Assembly: GCF_944388875.1 (NCBI RefSeq)
Contig: NZ_CALXKQ010000001.1
Location: 62,001-126,000 of the forward strand
From: an uncultured Brachyspira sp.
GTDB lineage: Bacteria; Spirochaetota; Brachyspiria; Brachyspirales; Brachyspiraceae
Direction: 5' to 3'
DNA length: 64,000 nt
How positions within the stretch are numbered: the first letter of the stretch is position 1; each line of letters starts with the position of its first letter. The notes below the pieces were generated by a model. The model saw only the letters and a list, made by a program, of their open reading frames with translations. It was not told the DNA's origin and searched no databases. Of the stretch, positions 15,100-24,154 are shown piece after piece. Made by a program: the position numbers and the translations under genes.

Positions 15100-16935
15100 T
15101 TATTTTTCTATCTTAAAAAAGCTCATAGCTGCCTGAAGTTCTCTAGCCTCATTATACAATGATATAGAAGAAGCCGTAGACTCTTCAACCAAAGCAGCAT
15201 TTTCCTGAGTTATAGTATCCATTTCCATAACTGCTTTATTAACTTGAGATACTCCAGACTGCTGCTCTACAGCTGCAGAACTTATATCCATTATTATATT
15301 AGCAGTTTCCTCTATTTGTTCTTTTATACCTACAAACAACTGCTCTTGGCTTTCTACTATATTATTGGCTTTATTAATTTTTTCATATACCTGATTTATT
15401 AATTCTGTTATATCTTTAGCCGAATCCTGACTATTTTGTGCCAAACTTCTAACCTCGCTTGCTACAACAGCAAAACCTTTACCCTGATCGCCAGCACGTG
15501 CCGCCTCTACTGCAGCATTAAGTGCCAATATATTAGTTTGAAAAGCAATACCTTCTATAACCTTTATAATATCCTTAATCTTTTCACTATCAGAATTAAC
15601 TTCATGCATACTTCTAACAGTTTCAGATACAACAGAAGATGCATTTTCTATTGCTGTTCTGCAGTCTTTCATCATATTATTGCCTTTAACAGAATTATTA
15701 GTTGCCAATGTAATAGCAGAAGCAATTTCTTCCATAGAAGAAGCTGTTTCTTCAAGATTAGCTGCAGTATTTTCTGCTTTATGAGCTAAATCCTTATTAC
15801 CAGCAGCAAGATTATTAGCGGCTTCAGCCATCCTGTTTGATCCTTCAATAGTCTTTTCTATTACCTCTATAAGTTTGTATTTCATATTATGAAAAGAATG
15901 AGATAATTCTCCAAGTTCATCCTTTCTATTCATCTTTCTTTTATGCATAATAAGTTTTCCGCTTTCTATTTCTTTAGCTTCTTCAACTATAATATTAAGC
16001 GGTTTAATAATACTTCTAGTAAATAAGAATACAACCAATGTCATAATAACCATAGATATTATTCCTATAACTACACTTGTAAAAATTATAGATTTGTTAA
16101 TCTCATAAATTTCTTCTTCATCCATAGCATAAGCAACTATCCAAGGCTGAACTGCCATCTTTTTATAAAATCCCTCTCTAATATTATTATTAAGACCATA
16201 TTTTAGTTTTCCTGAAACAGATTTATTTTGTATAATATTATTATATTCACTTGGGGCTTCTTTATTTATCTCAGCTGGATCTGTATCCATTAAAACTATA
16301 GATTTATCATTAACTATTACTATTCTTCCAGTTCTTCCCAATTGCACATTACTAAAATACGCATCATATATAGACATTATTTGTATAATAGAAACTAAAT
16401 AACCTATTAATTTATTCTCATAATCAAGGATTCTCACACCTAAAGATATTGTAAGCTCTCCTGTAGCAGCTGATTTAGAAATATCTCCAAAAGCCACTTC
16501 TTCTCCAGCTAATAATTTATTCATCATAGTAGGTCTTAAATCCATAAAATTTCTTCCTATTAGCTGAGAATTTCTATCCAAAACTATTTTACCGCTGGTA
16601 TCCATTATAGAAATATTTTCTATAAAATTATTATTTTCTATAAATGAACCTATATCTAAAAAAACATTATTACTGTAAGCTGTCATATTTGAAAAGAAAT
16701 TCTTAATATTAGCACCGCTCGTATATGATTTATTAACCATAATCTGAGCATCCAATATAGAATCAAATAGGTTAGCATACCCCTCAACAGTATTTATAAA
16801 CCCCGTATTCGTACTCTGGGTTATACCCTTATTAGAAAAATATACTGATGTAACAATTAAAAAAGCAAACATCAATATAGACATTAAGCTAATTATTACT
16901 GGTAATCTAAAGGATAGACTATTAAGTTTTTTCAT
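15100..16935 (-). CDS. Methyl-accepting chemotaxis protein with dCache sensor
   Basis: The 611-residue receptor has a first membrane helix at ~11-33, a periplasmic dCache-type sensor at ~35-280 (MDTSGKIVLDRNSQLIGRNF, GRTGRIVIVNDKSIVLMDTD), and a second helix at ~283-306. HAMP (RSIIKPLNIIVEEAKEIESG) follows, then a long cytoplasmic coiled coil. The signalling tip, GIAFQTNILALNAAVEAARA, is fully conserved. It senses an unknown ligand and signals to CheA/CheW. The ATG has AGGAG seven bases upstream. It is monocistronic with a strong promoter. Confidence 0.95.
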   Translation of the reverse strand: MKKLNSLSFRLPVIISLMSILMFAFLIVTSVYFSNKGITQSTNTGFINTVEGYANLFDSILDAQIMVNKSYTSGANIKNFFSNMTAYSNNVFLDIGSFIENNNFIENISIMDTSGKIVLDRNSQLIGRNFMDLRPTMMNKLLAGEEVAFGDISKSAATGELTISLGVRILDYENKLIGYLVSIIQIMSIYDAYFSNVQLGRTGRIVIVNDKSIVLMDTDPAEINKEAPSEYNNIIQNKSVSGKLKYGLNNNIREGFYKKMAVQPWIVAYAMDEEEIYEINKSIIFTSVVIGIISMVIMTLVVFLFTRSIIKPLNIIVEEAKEIESGKLIMHKRKMNRKDELGELSHSFHNMKYKLIEVIEKTIEGSNRMAEAANNLAAGNKDLAHKAENTAANLEETASSMEEIASAITLATNNSVKGNNMMKDCRTAIENASSVVSETVRSMHEVNSDSEKIKDIIKVIEGIAFQTNILALNAAVEAARAGDQGKGFAVVASEVRSLAQNSQDSAKDITELINQVYEKINKANNIVESQEQLFVGIKEQIEETANIIMDISSAAVEQQSGVSQVNKAVMEMDTITQENAALVEESTASSISLYNEARELQAAMSFFKIEK

Positions 16936-17006
16936 AAAAGACTCCTAATTATTTATGATAAATAATCAAATTGGTAAAAACCGACAAAACCCTAATTATG
17001 TATATA

Positions 17007-17034
17007 AGTATAGTCAAAAAAATATAATTGTCAA
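17007..17034 (-). promoter_or_regulatory. Promoter of the chemoreceptor gene
   Basis: On the minus strand a consensus TTGACA, 16 bases, then TATACT lie about 70 bases before the start codon. It is sigma-70-like, not sigma-28-like. Confidence 0.6.
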
Positions 17035-17194
17035 TAGTATTTTACAATAGAATAAATTTTATTATAAAATATTTATTTTATTAAAGTATTTACATAACAG
17101 TTTTTCATTTAGAATTACATAATAAAATTACCTTAATCTGTAGAAAAAAGTATATTAAAGTATATTATATATAAATTATAATACTTATTAAGAA

Positions 17195-17384
17195 TAGATT
17201 TGTTCAAAAACTCAATTATAAAATATTATTTTATATCTTGCATAAACAATTATTTTAATATATAAACATGCTTTAACTGTGCCTGCCAACAGCAAATATG
17301 TAGCACGAATTGTGGTACCAACTATAATTAATATAAAATTAAAAAGCTATAAATATTAATAAATTGTGTTTTTAAACAAGTCTA
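17195..17384. repeat. Inverted-repeat-ended, MITE-like element
   Basis: The left end TAGATTTGTTCAAAAAC (17195-17211) and the reverse complement of the right end TAGACTTGTTTAAAAAC (17368-17384) match at 15 of 17 positions. The 190-bp interior has no ORF but contains a patch of higher G+C around 17281-17325. The same end sequence occurs at 25829-25845. Confidence 0.5.
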
Positions 17385-17420
17385 ACAATAAATATTATAT
17401 TTTACAAGTTTATCATATAT

Positions 17421-17448
17421 TTGACTATTTATAATTTTACTATAAAAT
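17421..17448 (+). promoter_or_regulatory. Promoter placing the pbpC transcript start at its ATG
   Basis: TTGACT (17421-17426), 16 bases, TAAAAT (17443-17448) put the expected transcription start at about the A of the ATG at 17455. No ribosome binding site precedes that ATG, so the mRNA may be leaderless. Confidence 0.45.
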
Positions 17449-17454
17449 TGTCTA

Positions 17455-19995
17455 ATGGAAAAGATTATTAGAAGAACTGCATTAGCTATAATATATACTA
17501 TAATATCTTCTTTAGTAGTACTCTCAATTATATTTATACCAAAAGGCTATAACTTATATAAACATTGTAAGGAATATATAAACAAGCCATTCTCAAAAGA
17601 TGAATTAAATATTAATGAAGAGCGTGCTTTAAAAATATATGACAGAAACTCAATACTAATATCAACCATATTTCCAAAGCATGGCGGTTTTTTTGAAGAG
17701 GTAAAATACGAAGACTTATCAACAAATTTGATTAATGCAGTAGTAAGTGCAGAGGATAAAAATTTTTTTAATCATAATGGAATAGATTATAAGGCTATAA
17801 TAAGAGCATTTTTATCAAACTTAATAAGCGGAAAAGTGGTTTCAGGAGGAAGTACAATTACTCAGCAGCTGGCTAAAAGTATAATACCGCGTGAGAGAAC
17901 ATATATTAATAAATTCTATGAAGCACTTGATGCCTTAAGATTAGAAAAAAATCTCACAAAAAAAGAAATACTCACTGAATATTTAAATAGAGTATTTTTT
18001 GGAAACAACTGCTATGGTGTGGGGGCAGCAAGTGATTTATATTTTCATAAAAAAGTTAATGATTTAAATAATAATGAATCTGCAATGCTTGCTTCTATAA
18101 TAAAATCTGGTACAAAGTTCAATCCTTATAAATATGAAGAGAGATTAAAATCAAGAAGAATATATGTATTGGGTGAAATGAAAAATAATAATTTCATCAC
18201 AGAAGAAGATTATAATAAAAGTATTAATGAAAAATTAAATATATATAATGATAAAGATAAATATACTTTTAAAGCTCCTCATTTTACAATGTACGCAAAA
18301 GAATCACTTGAACAGCTAAAATATACAGGCGTAACAGAATTAAGAACTACATTAGATTATAATATGCAGAAAGAGGCAGTTTTGGTTATAAGCAATTCAA
18401 GTCAGTCGCTTCATACATTTAATGTTCGTAATATTTCATGCGTGATACTTAATGCCAAAACAGGAGAAGTGCTTTCAATGATAGGCTCTATGGACTATTT
18501 TGATGCTGAAACTCACGGAGCAGTAAACGGAGCAACAGCATTAAGACAGGCTGGAAGTACATTAAAGCCTTTTATGTATGCATATATATTCGATAAAGGA
18601 GAATCACCTGCTTCCGTTATAGCCGATATTAAAACTTATATTAATTCCCCTGGCGGAGATTATATACCAGAAAACTTTGATCATAAATACAGAGGTCCAG
18701 TTACTATAAGAGATGCATTAGCCAATTCTCTTAATATACCAGCTGTTAAATGGCTTGCAAGATACAGTATAAGAGATTTTCAGAATATACTTTTAAAAGC
18801 AGGATTAAGCTCTATAGATAAAAATCCAGACTATTATGGATATTCTTTAGTTCTTGGAAGTGCTGAAGTGCGTTTAATAGATTTAGCTTCAGCATATACG
18901 ATATTTCCAAACTCTGGAACATTTATAAATCATTACTCAATCACTTCATTAAAAAAAGCAAATGGAGAAATTATAACACTTCCCAAAAAAGCAACTAGAA
19001 AAGTAATATCAGAAGAAAGTGCATATTTGATAACAAGCATACTTTCTGACAGAAATGCAAGAATGGGTTCTTTCAGAAGTTATAAAGGAATAGTGTATCC
19101 ATTTTCCATAGCAATAAAAACAGGCACATCAAAAGGCTCAAGGGATGCATGGGCTATAGGTTACACTAGAGATTATATAGTAGGTATTTGGCTTGGAGAT
19201 TTTGCAGGAAGCGAGATGATTAATATAACTGGAGGTAATGGTGCTGTACCTATACTTTATGATATATTTACTATGCTTAATAAAAGTCAGAAAGAAACTA
19301 AATGGGACAGACCAGATACTATAATAAAAAGGGAAATATGTCTTATAAGCGGAAAACTTAGAGGAGATTTTTGTAAAGAAACAAGAGTTGAAGAGTTCTC
19401 TCATATAAATGTACCTAAAGAAGAATGCGATGTTCATAACTTATATATAAAAACAAACTCTGATGGCTCTGTTACAGAAAAAGTTTTTGTAAATCTTCCC
19501 AATGAATATAATGGCTGGATAAAAGAGCAGCAGATAGAACGCCCTACTTCAGAATGGATAAAAGTTAATAATATTTATGCATATAATAACAGAATTAAAA
19601 ATAATATTTATAATCAAAACAGATATTTGGAAAGTATAAATCAAGAAAATAGTTTTGATTTAAATTCTGTAAATACACCTTCAGAAGCATTTAATAGAAA
19701 TATTAATATAAAAGAAAGGCTTTCAATAAAAGAACCTACTGATAATTCAGTATATAAAATAGACTCAACACTTCCAATAGAATATCAAAATATATTCATA
19801 TCATCATATATACCAAAAAATATTATAACTGCTGAGTTATACTGCAACAAGGAAGTAATAGCAAATATTGATGATTTAAAAAAAGATTATATAAAATGGA
19901 ATTTAAAACAAGGCGATTATACTTTTTATATAGAAGCAAAAACTGATGATGGAAATACTATAAAAAGCTCAGCTGTAAAAATATACGTACAATAA
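17455..19995 (+). CDS. pbpC: Penicillin-binding protein 1C (bifunctional transglycosylase/transpeptidase)
   Basis: The 846-residue envelope enzyme polymerises and cross-links peptidoglycan. One N-terminal membrane helix spans residues ~8-28. The GT51 transglycosylase domain follows (catalytic Glu100 in SAEDKNFFNH; GGSTITQQLAK). The transpeptidase has Ser368 in S-T-L-K, S425-L-N427 and K555-T-G-T-S, so all three motifs are intact. The last ~95 residues match the BiPBP_C domain of PBP1C proteins (LSIKEPTDNSVYKID). The partner macroglobulin gene often found beside pbpC is absent. No ribosome binding site is seen. Confidence 0.92.
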   Translation: MEKIIRRTALAIIYTIISSLVVLSIIFIPKGYNLYKHCKEYINKPFSKDELNINEERALKIYDRNSILISTIFPKHGGFFEEVKYEDLSTNLINAVVSAEDKNFFNHNGIDYKAIIRAFLSNLISGKVVSGGSTITQQLAKSIIPRERTYINKFYEALDALRLEKNLTKKEILTEYLNRVFFGNNCYGVGAASDLYFHKKVNDLNNNESAMLASIIKSGTKFNPYKYEERLKSRRIYVLGEMKNNNFITEEDYNKSINEKLNIYNDKDKYTFKAPHFTMYAKESLEQLKYTGVTELRTTLDYNMQKEAVLVISNSSQSLHTFNVRNISCVILNAKTGEVLSMIGSMDYFDAETHGAVNGATALRQAGSTLKPFMYAYIFDKGESPASVIADIKTYINSPGGDYIPENFDHKYRGPVTIRDALANSLNIPAVKWLARYSIRDFQNILLKAGLSSIDKNPDYYGYSLVLGSAEVRLIDLASAYTIFPNSGTFINHYSITSLKKANGEIITLPKKATRKVISEESAYLITSILSDRNARMGSFRSYKGIVYPFSIAIKTGTSKGSRDAWAIGYTRDYIVGIWLGDFAGSEMINITGGNGAVPILYDIFTMLNKSQKETKWDRPDTIIKREICLISGKLRGDFCKETRVEEFSHINVPKEECDVHNLYIKTNSDGSVTEKVFVNLPNEYNGWIKEQQIERPTSEWIKVNNIYAYNNRIKNNIYNQNRYLESINQENSFDLNSVNTPSEAFNRNINIKERLSIKEPTDNSVYKIDSTLPIEYQNIFISSYIPKNIITAELYCNKEVIANIDDLKKDYIKWNLKQGDYTFYIEAKTDDGNTIKSSAVKIYVQ

Positions 19996-20066
19996 TAAAA
20001 AATAGTATTGCTAAAATTATTTATTCCGATATTATTAATAATATGTATTTTTGATGGAGTTTATTT

Positions 20067-20840
20067 ATGAATAAAAAGATTCTTTCTATATTATTAATAC
20101 TTTCTATAGCTTTGACTTTACAGTCAGCTTATAAAACAAATCAATATATGAAAGTCGTTGAAGTTAAAGGCAGAGTAAAAATATCTTCTCAAAAAGCGAT
20201 AGTAAAACCTGCTCAAAATGGAGATTTATTATTCTCTAAAGACAATATCTCCACTGAACAGAATTCTTCTCTAACTTCATATTTAGAAAGCAATAATATA
20301 TTTAAAGTAAAAGAAAGCTCATCATTAAATATAGATGAATCTTATGATAAAACAGGAAATACTAAATTAAGCCTAGATAACGGAAATTTTATAATAGCAT
20401 CATCATCAAATGCTAAACCTAACAGCATAACAGTATCTACTTCTAATGCTAATATTACTGTTAATGGAGCTGCTGTAATATCTTATTCCAATGGAAATAC
20501 TAAAGCACAGTTCTTATATGGAAGCGGAAATGTTAATGGAACTAATATTAATCAATTTACTGAAGTAAATATAGATAATTCAAATAAACTGACTTTAAAA
20601 AATATAGAAATGAATACTGAATTAACTAATACTATAAGTGAAATAGTATCTATGCCTTATATAGAAACAATAGTGCCTGATATTTCAAATATAAGCAGCT
20701 ATTATAATAATTATAATACCGTATCAGAAGAAACTAACCAATCTGGAGAAATTGATATAGATTATGTTGGAAATACCAATGAAACTATAAATACTAATGA
20801 GAATAGAACTACTTTAATTATAACTAATCAAACTAAATAA
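20067..20840 (+). CDS. Secreted FecR-domain protein
   Basis: The 257-residue protein has an N-terminal signal peptide or anchor (MNKKILSILLILSIALTLQS) followed by a FecR-like beta domain at ~30-160: VVEVKGRVKISSQKAIVKPA, then a gap, LSLDNGNFIIASSS and NITVNGAAVISY. In other bacteria FecR domains either signal to ECF sigma factors or act as periplasmic beta scaffolds. There is no cytoplasmic sigma-interacting segment here, so the second is more likely. The C-terminus is Asn/Thr/Glu-rich. GGAG lies ahead of the ATG. Partners are unknown. Confidence 0.75.
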   Translation: MNKKILSILLILSIALTLQSAYKTNQYMKVVEVKGRVKISSQKAIVKPAQNGDLLFSKDNISTEQNSSLTSYLESNNIFKVKESSSLNIDESYDKTGNTKLSLDNGNFIIASSSNAKPNSITVSTSNANITVNGAAVISYSNGNTKAQFLYGSGNVNGTNINQFTEVNIDNSNKLTLKNIEMNTELTNTISEIVSMPYIETIVPDISNISSYYNNYNTVSEETNQSGEIDIDYVGNTNETINTNENRTTLIITNQTK

Positions 20841-20870
20841 AAATTATTTTTCTAAGTCATTTATATAACT

Positions 20871-20898
20871 TTGACAAATAAAAAATAGAATATATAAT
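20871..20898 (+). promoter_or_regulatory. Promoter of the tetR-comEC unit
   Basis: TTGACA, 16 bases, TATAAT is a full-consensus sigma-70 promoter 32 bases before the TetR start codon. Confidence 0.7.
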
Positions 20899-20929
20899 TA
20901 TATTTAAATACATATTTAAAGGTTAATAA

Positions 20930-21499
20930 ATGACTGCTCGCGAACAAATAGTAAAGGCTGGTAAGGAACTGTTTAAAAGGTACGGATTTAAAAAAGCATC
21001 AATGAGTGATATAGCTTTAATGGTTCATAAATCTAAAAGCAGCATATATCATTATTTTAAAAGCAAAGAAGAAATATTTTTTGCCATAGCTGAAAATGAA
21101 GCTAATGATCTAAAAAGAGATTTATATGAGGCTATAAAAAAAGAAGATACAGCAGAAGCAAAATTAAGGGCATATATAGTAACAAGACAAAAAGGATATA
21201 TAAAGCTTGCAAATCTATATGAGGCACTGCATAGCGAAATATTTGAAGATTTTACCCTTATAGAGCATATGAGATCCCAGTATCATAAAGAAGAATATAA
21301 TACTATTAAAATGATATTAAGAAGCGGAATGAAAAAAGGATTATTCAATATAGATTTAAGGCTAGCAACCGAATCAATTTTAGCTATAATAAAAGGCTTT
21401 GAAGTTGAATGGGCTAAAAATAAAAATATAGAAAACTATGAAAAAGATTTGGACACTATAATAAATATTATTTTCTATGGTATAGTTAAAAGGGATTAA
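20930..21499 (+). CDS. TetR/AcrR-family transcriptional regulator
   Basis: The 189-residue regulator has an N-terminal helix-turn-helix at residues ~5-50 (ILFKRYGF-type start, ASMSDIALMVHKSKSSIYHY, FKSKEEIFFAI) and a helical ligand-binding C-terminus typical of TetR proteins. It is the first gene of a probable two-gene unit with comEC, 11 bases apart. A regulator of its own operon or of an efflux system elsewhere is equally possible. AAAGG lies ahead of the ATG. Confidence 0.9.
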   Translation: MTAREQIVKAGKELFKRYGFKKASMSDIALMVHKSKSSIYHYFKSKEEIFFAIAENEANDLKRDLYEAIKKEDTAEAKLRAYIVTRQKGYIKLANLYEALHSEIFEDFTLIEHMRSQYHKEEYNTIKMILRSGMKKGLFNIDLRLATESILAIIKGFEVEWAKNKNIENYEKDLDTIINIIFYGIVKRD

Positions 21500-21510
21500 T
21501 AAATTGTATA

Positions 21511-23094
21511 ATGAAAAAACTTTTTATACACCCAATTACATATACATTTTATATCACTATATTTTTTGCTGCAGGAATATCATTAGCATTTCTAATAAAG
21601 AATTTTATATTTATATATATTTCATCAATAACAGCATTTATATTTATAGTACTTTCTATCGTATTAACATTGAATAACAAAAATAACATATCAATTATAA
21701 TATTAATATTATCAAGCATGTTCATCGGATACAGCTATACTATGATTAGATATTATGATATATTTAAAAACACTCTTGATAATTTCAATAAAGAAATAAA
21801 AGCATACAATGCTAAAATACTGCAGTATGAAGGTGTTATAGGATTTAGAGATAGATATATTGCTTATATAGATAAGGTTTATGACGGAACTAATTGGTAT
21901 AATTATTCAGGCAATATAAGGCTTTATAACAGCTCATTAAAACCAATATATATAAATGATATAATAACAGTATCTTCAAAACTAAATCTATATAAAAATA
22001 TATTAACTAATAATAATTCAGAACTCATAATAGAAATACTTGCTGACAGAATGCTTTACGGAGCAGCCAGTATATATCAGTATAATAATTTTGTTATTCA
22101 AAAAGAAGGTTTTTCTATAATTAATTATATAAATAACTATGCTCTAAAAATTAGAAGAGAAGCAAAAGAATCATTAGGTGCAAATATGGAGGCAATACCA
22201 TATACAATAGCTCAGGCAATATTAATAGGCGATAAAAATTTAATACCATATCATATAAGAGAGTATTTTATAGATTCTGGAATATCTCATATACTTTCAA
22301 TATCAGGACTTCATATTTCTATGATACTTTCTATTTTATTTTTAATATTATCATTTTTTCCAATGAATTTTTATAAAAGAATATTAATATCAACTATAAC
22401 AACTGTTATAATATATCCTCCTATTACGCTGTTTTCTATTTCTATAGTTAGAGCCAGTATAATGGCAGTTTGTTTAGCCATATCATATTATTTTGATAGA
22501 AACAGAAACCCAATTAATGCATTATTTTTATCAGGATTAATAATTTTAATAATGAATCCTAATTCAATAAAAGATATCAGCTTCCAATTTTCATTTTTAG
22601 CTACACTTGGTATAATACTTTACTATCCAATATTCAATTTATACATCATAAAAAATATAAAAGAATTGAAAACTAATAATAAAATTATCTATATAATAAA
22701 AAATTTAATCATAAAATTGCTTGCATTCTTTTCTATAAATATATTCGCTCTAATAATAGTACTTCCTCTAAGCATGCATCATTTTTCTATATTAAATATT
22801 AGTTCAATAATAACAAATATATTTGCAGTGCCTTTATCATTTATAATATTATCATCATCATTAATAACTATAATAACATATAAAATATATATTCCATTAT
22901 CAATTTATCCGTCATTATCAGCGGAATTTTTTACTAATATTTTAATATACTTGGCAAAAAGATTCAGCAGCATAAACTTTCTCAAATATGAAATATCATG
23001 CAGTTTATATACAGCAATATTAATTACATCTATTTTAATATTTATAGGAATCATTATAAGAATAAAAATTAATAATAAAAAAAATAATTTGTAA
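21511..23094 (+). CDS. comEC: ComEC/Rec2-family DNA-uptake membrane protein
   Basis: The 527-residue polytopic membrane protein has the ComEC core motif GISHILSISGLHISMI at residues ~245-262. An N-terminal OB-like segment precedes it (DUF4131-type, residues ~75-190) and many hydrophobic helices follow. The C-terminal metallo-beta-lactamase domain of long ComEC proteins is absent, as in many short homologues. ComEC forms the inner-membrane channel for transforming DNA. No other competence gene is in the window. It follows tetR closely and lacks an obvious ribosome binding site. Confidence 0.85.
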   Translation: MKKLFIHPITYTFYITIFFAAGISLAFLIKNFIFIYISSITAFIFIVLSIVLTLNNKNNISIIILILSSMFIGYSYTMIRYYDIFKNTLDNFNKEIKAYNAKILQYEGVIGFRDRYIAYIDKVYDGTNWYNYSGNIRLYNSSLKPIYINDIITVSSKLNLYKNILTNNNSELIIEILADRMLYGAASIYQYNNFVIQKEGFSIINYINNYALKIRREAKESLGANMEAIPYTIAQAILIGDKNLIPYHIREYFIDSGISHILSISGLHISMILSILFLILSFFPMNFYKRILISTITTVIIYPPITLFSISIVRASIMAVCLAISYYFDRNRNPINALFLSGLIILIMNPNSIKDISFQFSFLATLGIILYYPIFNLYIIKNIKELKTNNKIIYIIKNLIIKLLAFFSINIFALIIVLPLSMHHFSILNISSIITNIFAVPLSFIILSSSLITIITYKIYIPLSIYPSLSAEFFTNILIYLAKRFSSINFLKYEISCSLYTAILITSILIFIGIIIRIKINNKKNNL

Positions 23095-23103
23095 ATAAAA
23101 AAA

Positions 23104-23125
23104 GCGTATCTGAAATCAGATACGC
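23104..23125 (-). terminator. Terminator between convergent genes
   Basis: GCGTATCTGA and TCAGATACGC form a 9-10-bp perfect stem with a tiny loop. On the minus strand it is followed by TTTTTTTATTT, so it mainly serves the FMN-binding gene. It also follows comEC closely. Confidence 0.85.
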
Positions 23126-23145
23126 TCATAATACCCTAAATTCAA

Positions 23146-23502
23146 TTATTTAGCAGGAGTCAATTTAGTTAAAGCATCTTCAACTAATGCAACCCAAGTA
23201 GCACCGCTAACGCCATCAACATAAATATTGTTAGCTTTGATCATTTTGTCATAAGCAGCTTTTCCTCTAGCAGGTCCTGAACTATGTGCACATTTTGTTA
23301 ATACAACTTTTGTTAACTTACCGCCTGCAACAGTAACTTTAGCTTGATAGTCACCTTGTCTTGTTTTGTAAGTAGCTTTGTAATTTCCTAAATATGTGCC
23401 GTCTGGTACTTTAGTTAAATCAACTTTACCTTGAGCAAATAGGAACATGCTTGCTGAAAATACAACAGCAAGAACCAATATCATTATTTTTTTAAGGCTC
23501 AT
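23146..23502 (-). CDS. Secreted FMN-binding-domain protein
   Basis: The 118-residue protein has a signal peptide (MSLKKIMILVLAVVFSASMF, likely cleaved after FAQG) and one FMN_bind domain. It shows DGTYLGNYKATYKTRQGDYQ, KVTVAGGKLTKVVL and the flavinylation motif DGVSGAT near residues 98-104. Proteins with D-x-x-(S/T)-G-A-T are flavinylated on the threonine by ApbE outside the cytoplasm. A single-domain carrier such as this would be a small periplasmic flavoprotein. Its redox partner is unknown. A GGGAG precedes the ATG. Confidence 0.8.
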   Translation of the reverse strand: MSLKKIMILVLAVVFSASMFLFAQGKVDLTKVPDGTYLGNYKATYKTRQGDYQAKVTVAGGKLTKVVLTKCAHSSGPARGKAAYDKMIKANNIYVDGVSGATWVALVEDALTKLTPAK

Positions 23503-23577
23503 ACGATTTTCTCCCTTTTTAATATATTTGTATATAAAAACATAAATACTATAAAAAGTAAAATAATTGTAAAAAAT

Positions 23578-23997
23578 TTAATTTAATATTTTTTTGATAT
23601 TGCCTTCTCTTAGCAGTGAAAGTAAATTATTATATTCTACCGTTGTTTTCATTTGATAATATCTGTCATCTATAAAATATGAATATTCAATTTTTATATA
23701 TTTATCCACTATATTTTTTAATTCTTTCATATCTTCATTTTTATTAGGCATCTCTTTGGCAAAAGCATTTTCTATTTTTACTTTAGATAAAGCCAATGCC
23801 GCCTTAAAAGCACTGTCTTTTGCATCATCTTTATTAGCACTATAGCCATTAGGATATCCTATAGAAACAGCTGCAAATTTATTTTCATTAACCCACCCTT
23901 CATTAAAATTAATATCAGATGATGTTTGTACATTATTTTCAGCAGATTTACATGATATAAATAAAAACAGCATCATAACAATATAAAAATATCTCAT
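23578..23997 (-). CDS. LPP20-like lipoprotein
   Basis: The 139-residue protein has a lipoprotein signal (MRYFYIVMMLFLFISC, lipid-attached cysteine at residue 16). The mature part resembles the LPP20 family: GWVNENKFAAVSIGYPNGYS, then an alanine-patterned helix (DDAKDSAFKAALALSKVKIE) and a C-terminal strand region with YY. LPP20-like lipoproteins are outer-membrane proteins of unknown function. It is divergent from the gene at 24155. Confidence 0.6.
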   Translation of the reverse strand: MRYFYIVMMLFLFISCKSAENNVQTSSDINFNEGWVNENKFAAVSIGYPNGYSANKDDAKDSAFKAALALSKVKIENAFAKEMPNKNEDMKELKNIVDKYIKIEYSYFIDDRYYQMKTTVEYNNLLSLLREGNIKKILN

Positions 23998-24154
23998 ATT
24001 TACTCCTATATTATAAATCTAAGGATAATGTTAAAATATTCGTCAAATTTTAATTTTTTTTAACTATATAATTTTACATAATTATTAATTTTAGAGTATA
24101 ATTGTTCCGAATATATTAAAAAAATATATAAATATAAATTTATTGGGAATTATT

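Larger units (their letters stand above)
16936..17454. other. 519-base intergenic region
   Basis: This gap separates divergent genes. It holds the chemoreceptor promoter (17007-17034), a 190-bp inverted-repeat-ended element (17195-17384) and the pbpC promoter (17421-17448). No ORF or structured RNA was recognised. Confidence 0.6.

Noticed and set aside
17195-17384. Insertion sequence remnant
   Set aside because: No transposase fragment can be read in any frame, so it is described only as a MITE-like repeat.
20025-20032. TCCGATAT upstream of the FecR-domain gene, identical to the -10 of the sigma-28-like promoter at 2287
   Set aside because: The -35 word at the required 15-base spacing (TATT) does not fit, and this core is expected about once or twice by chance in the intergenic DNA of the window.
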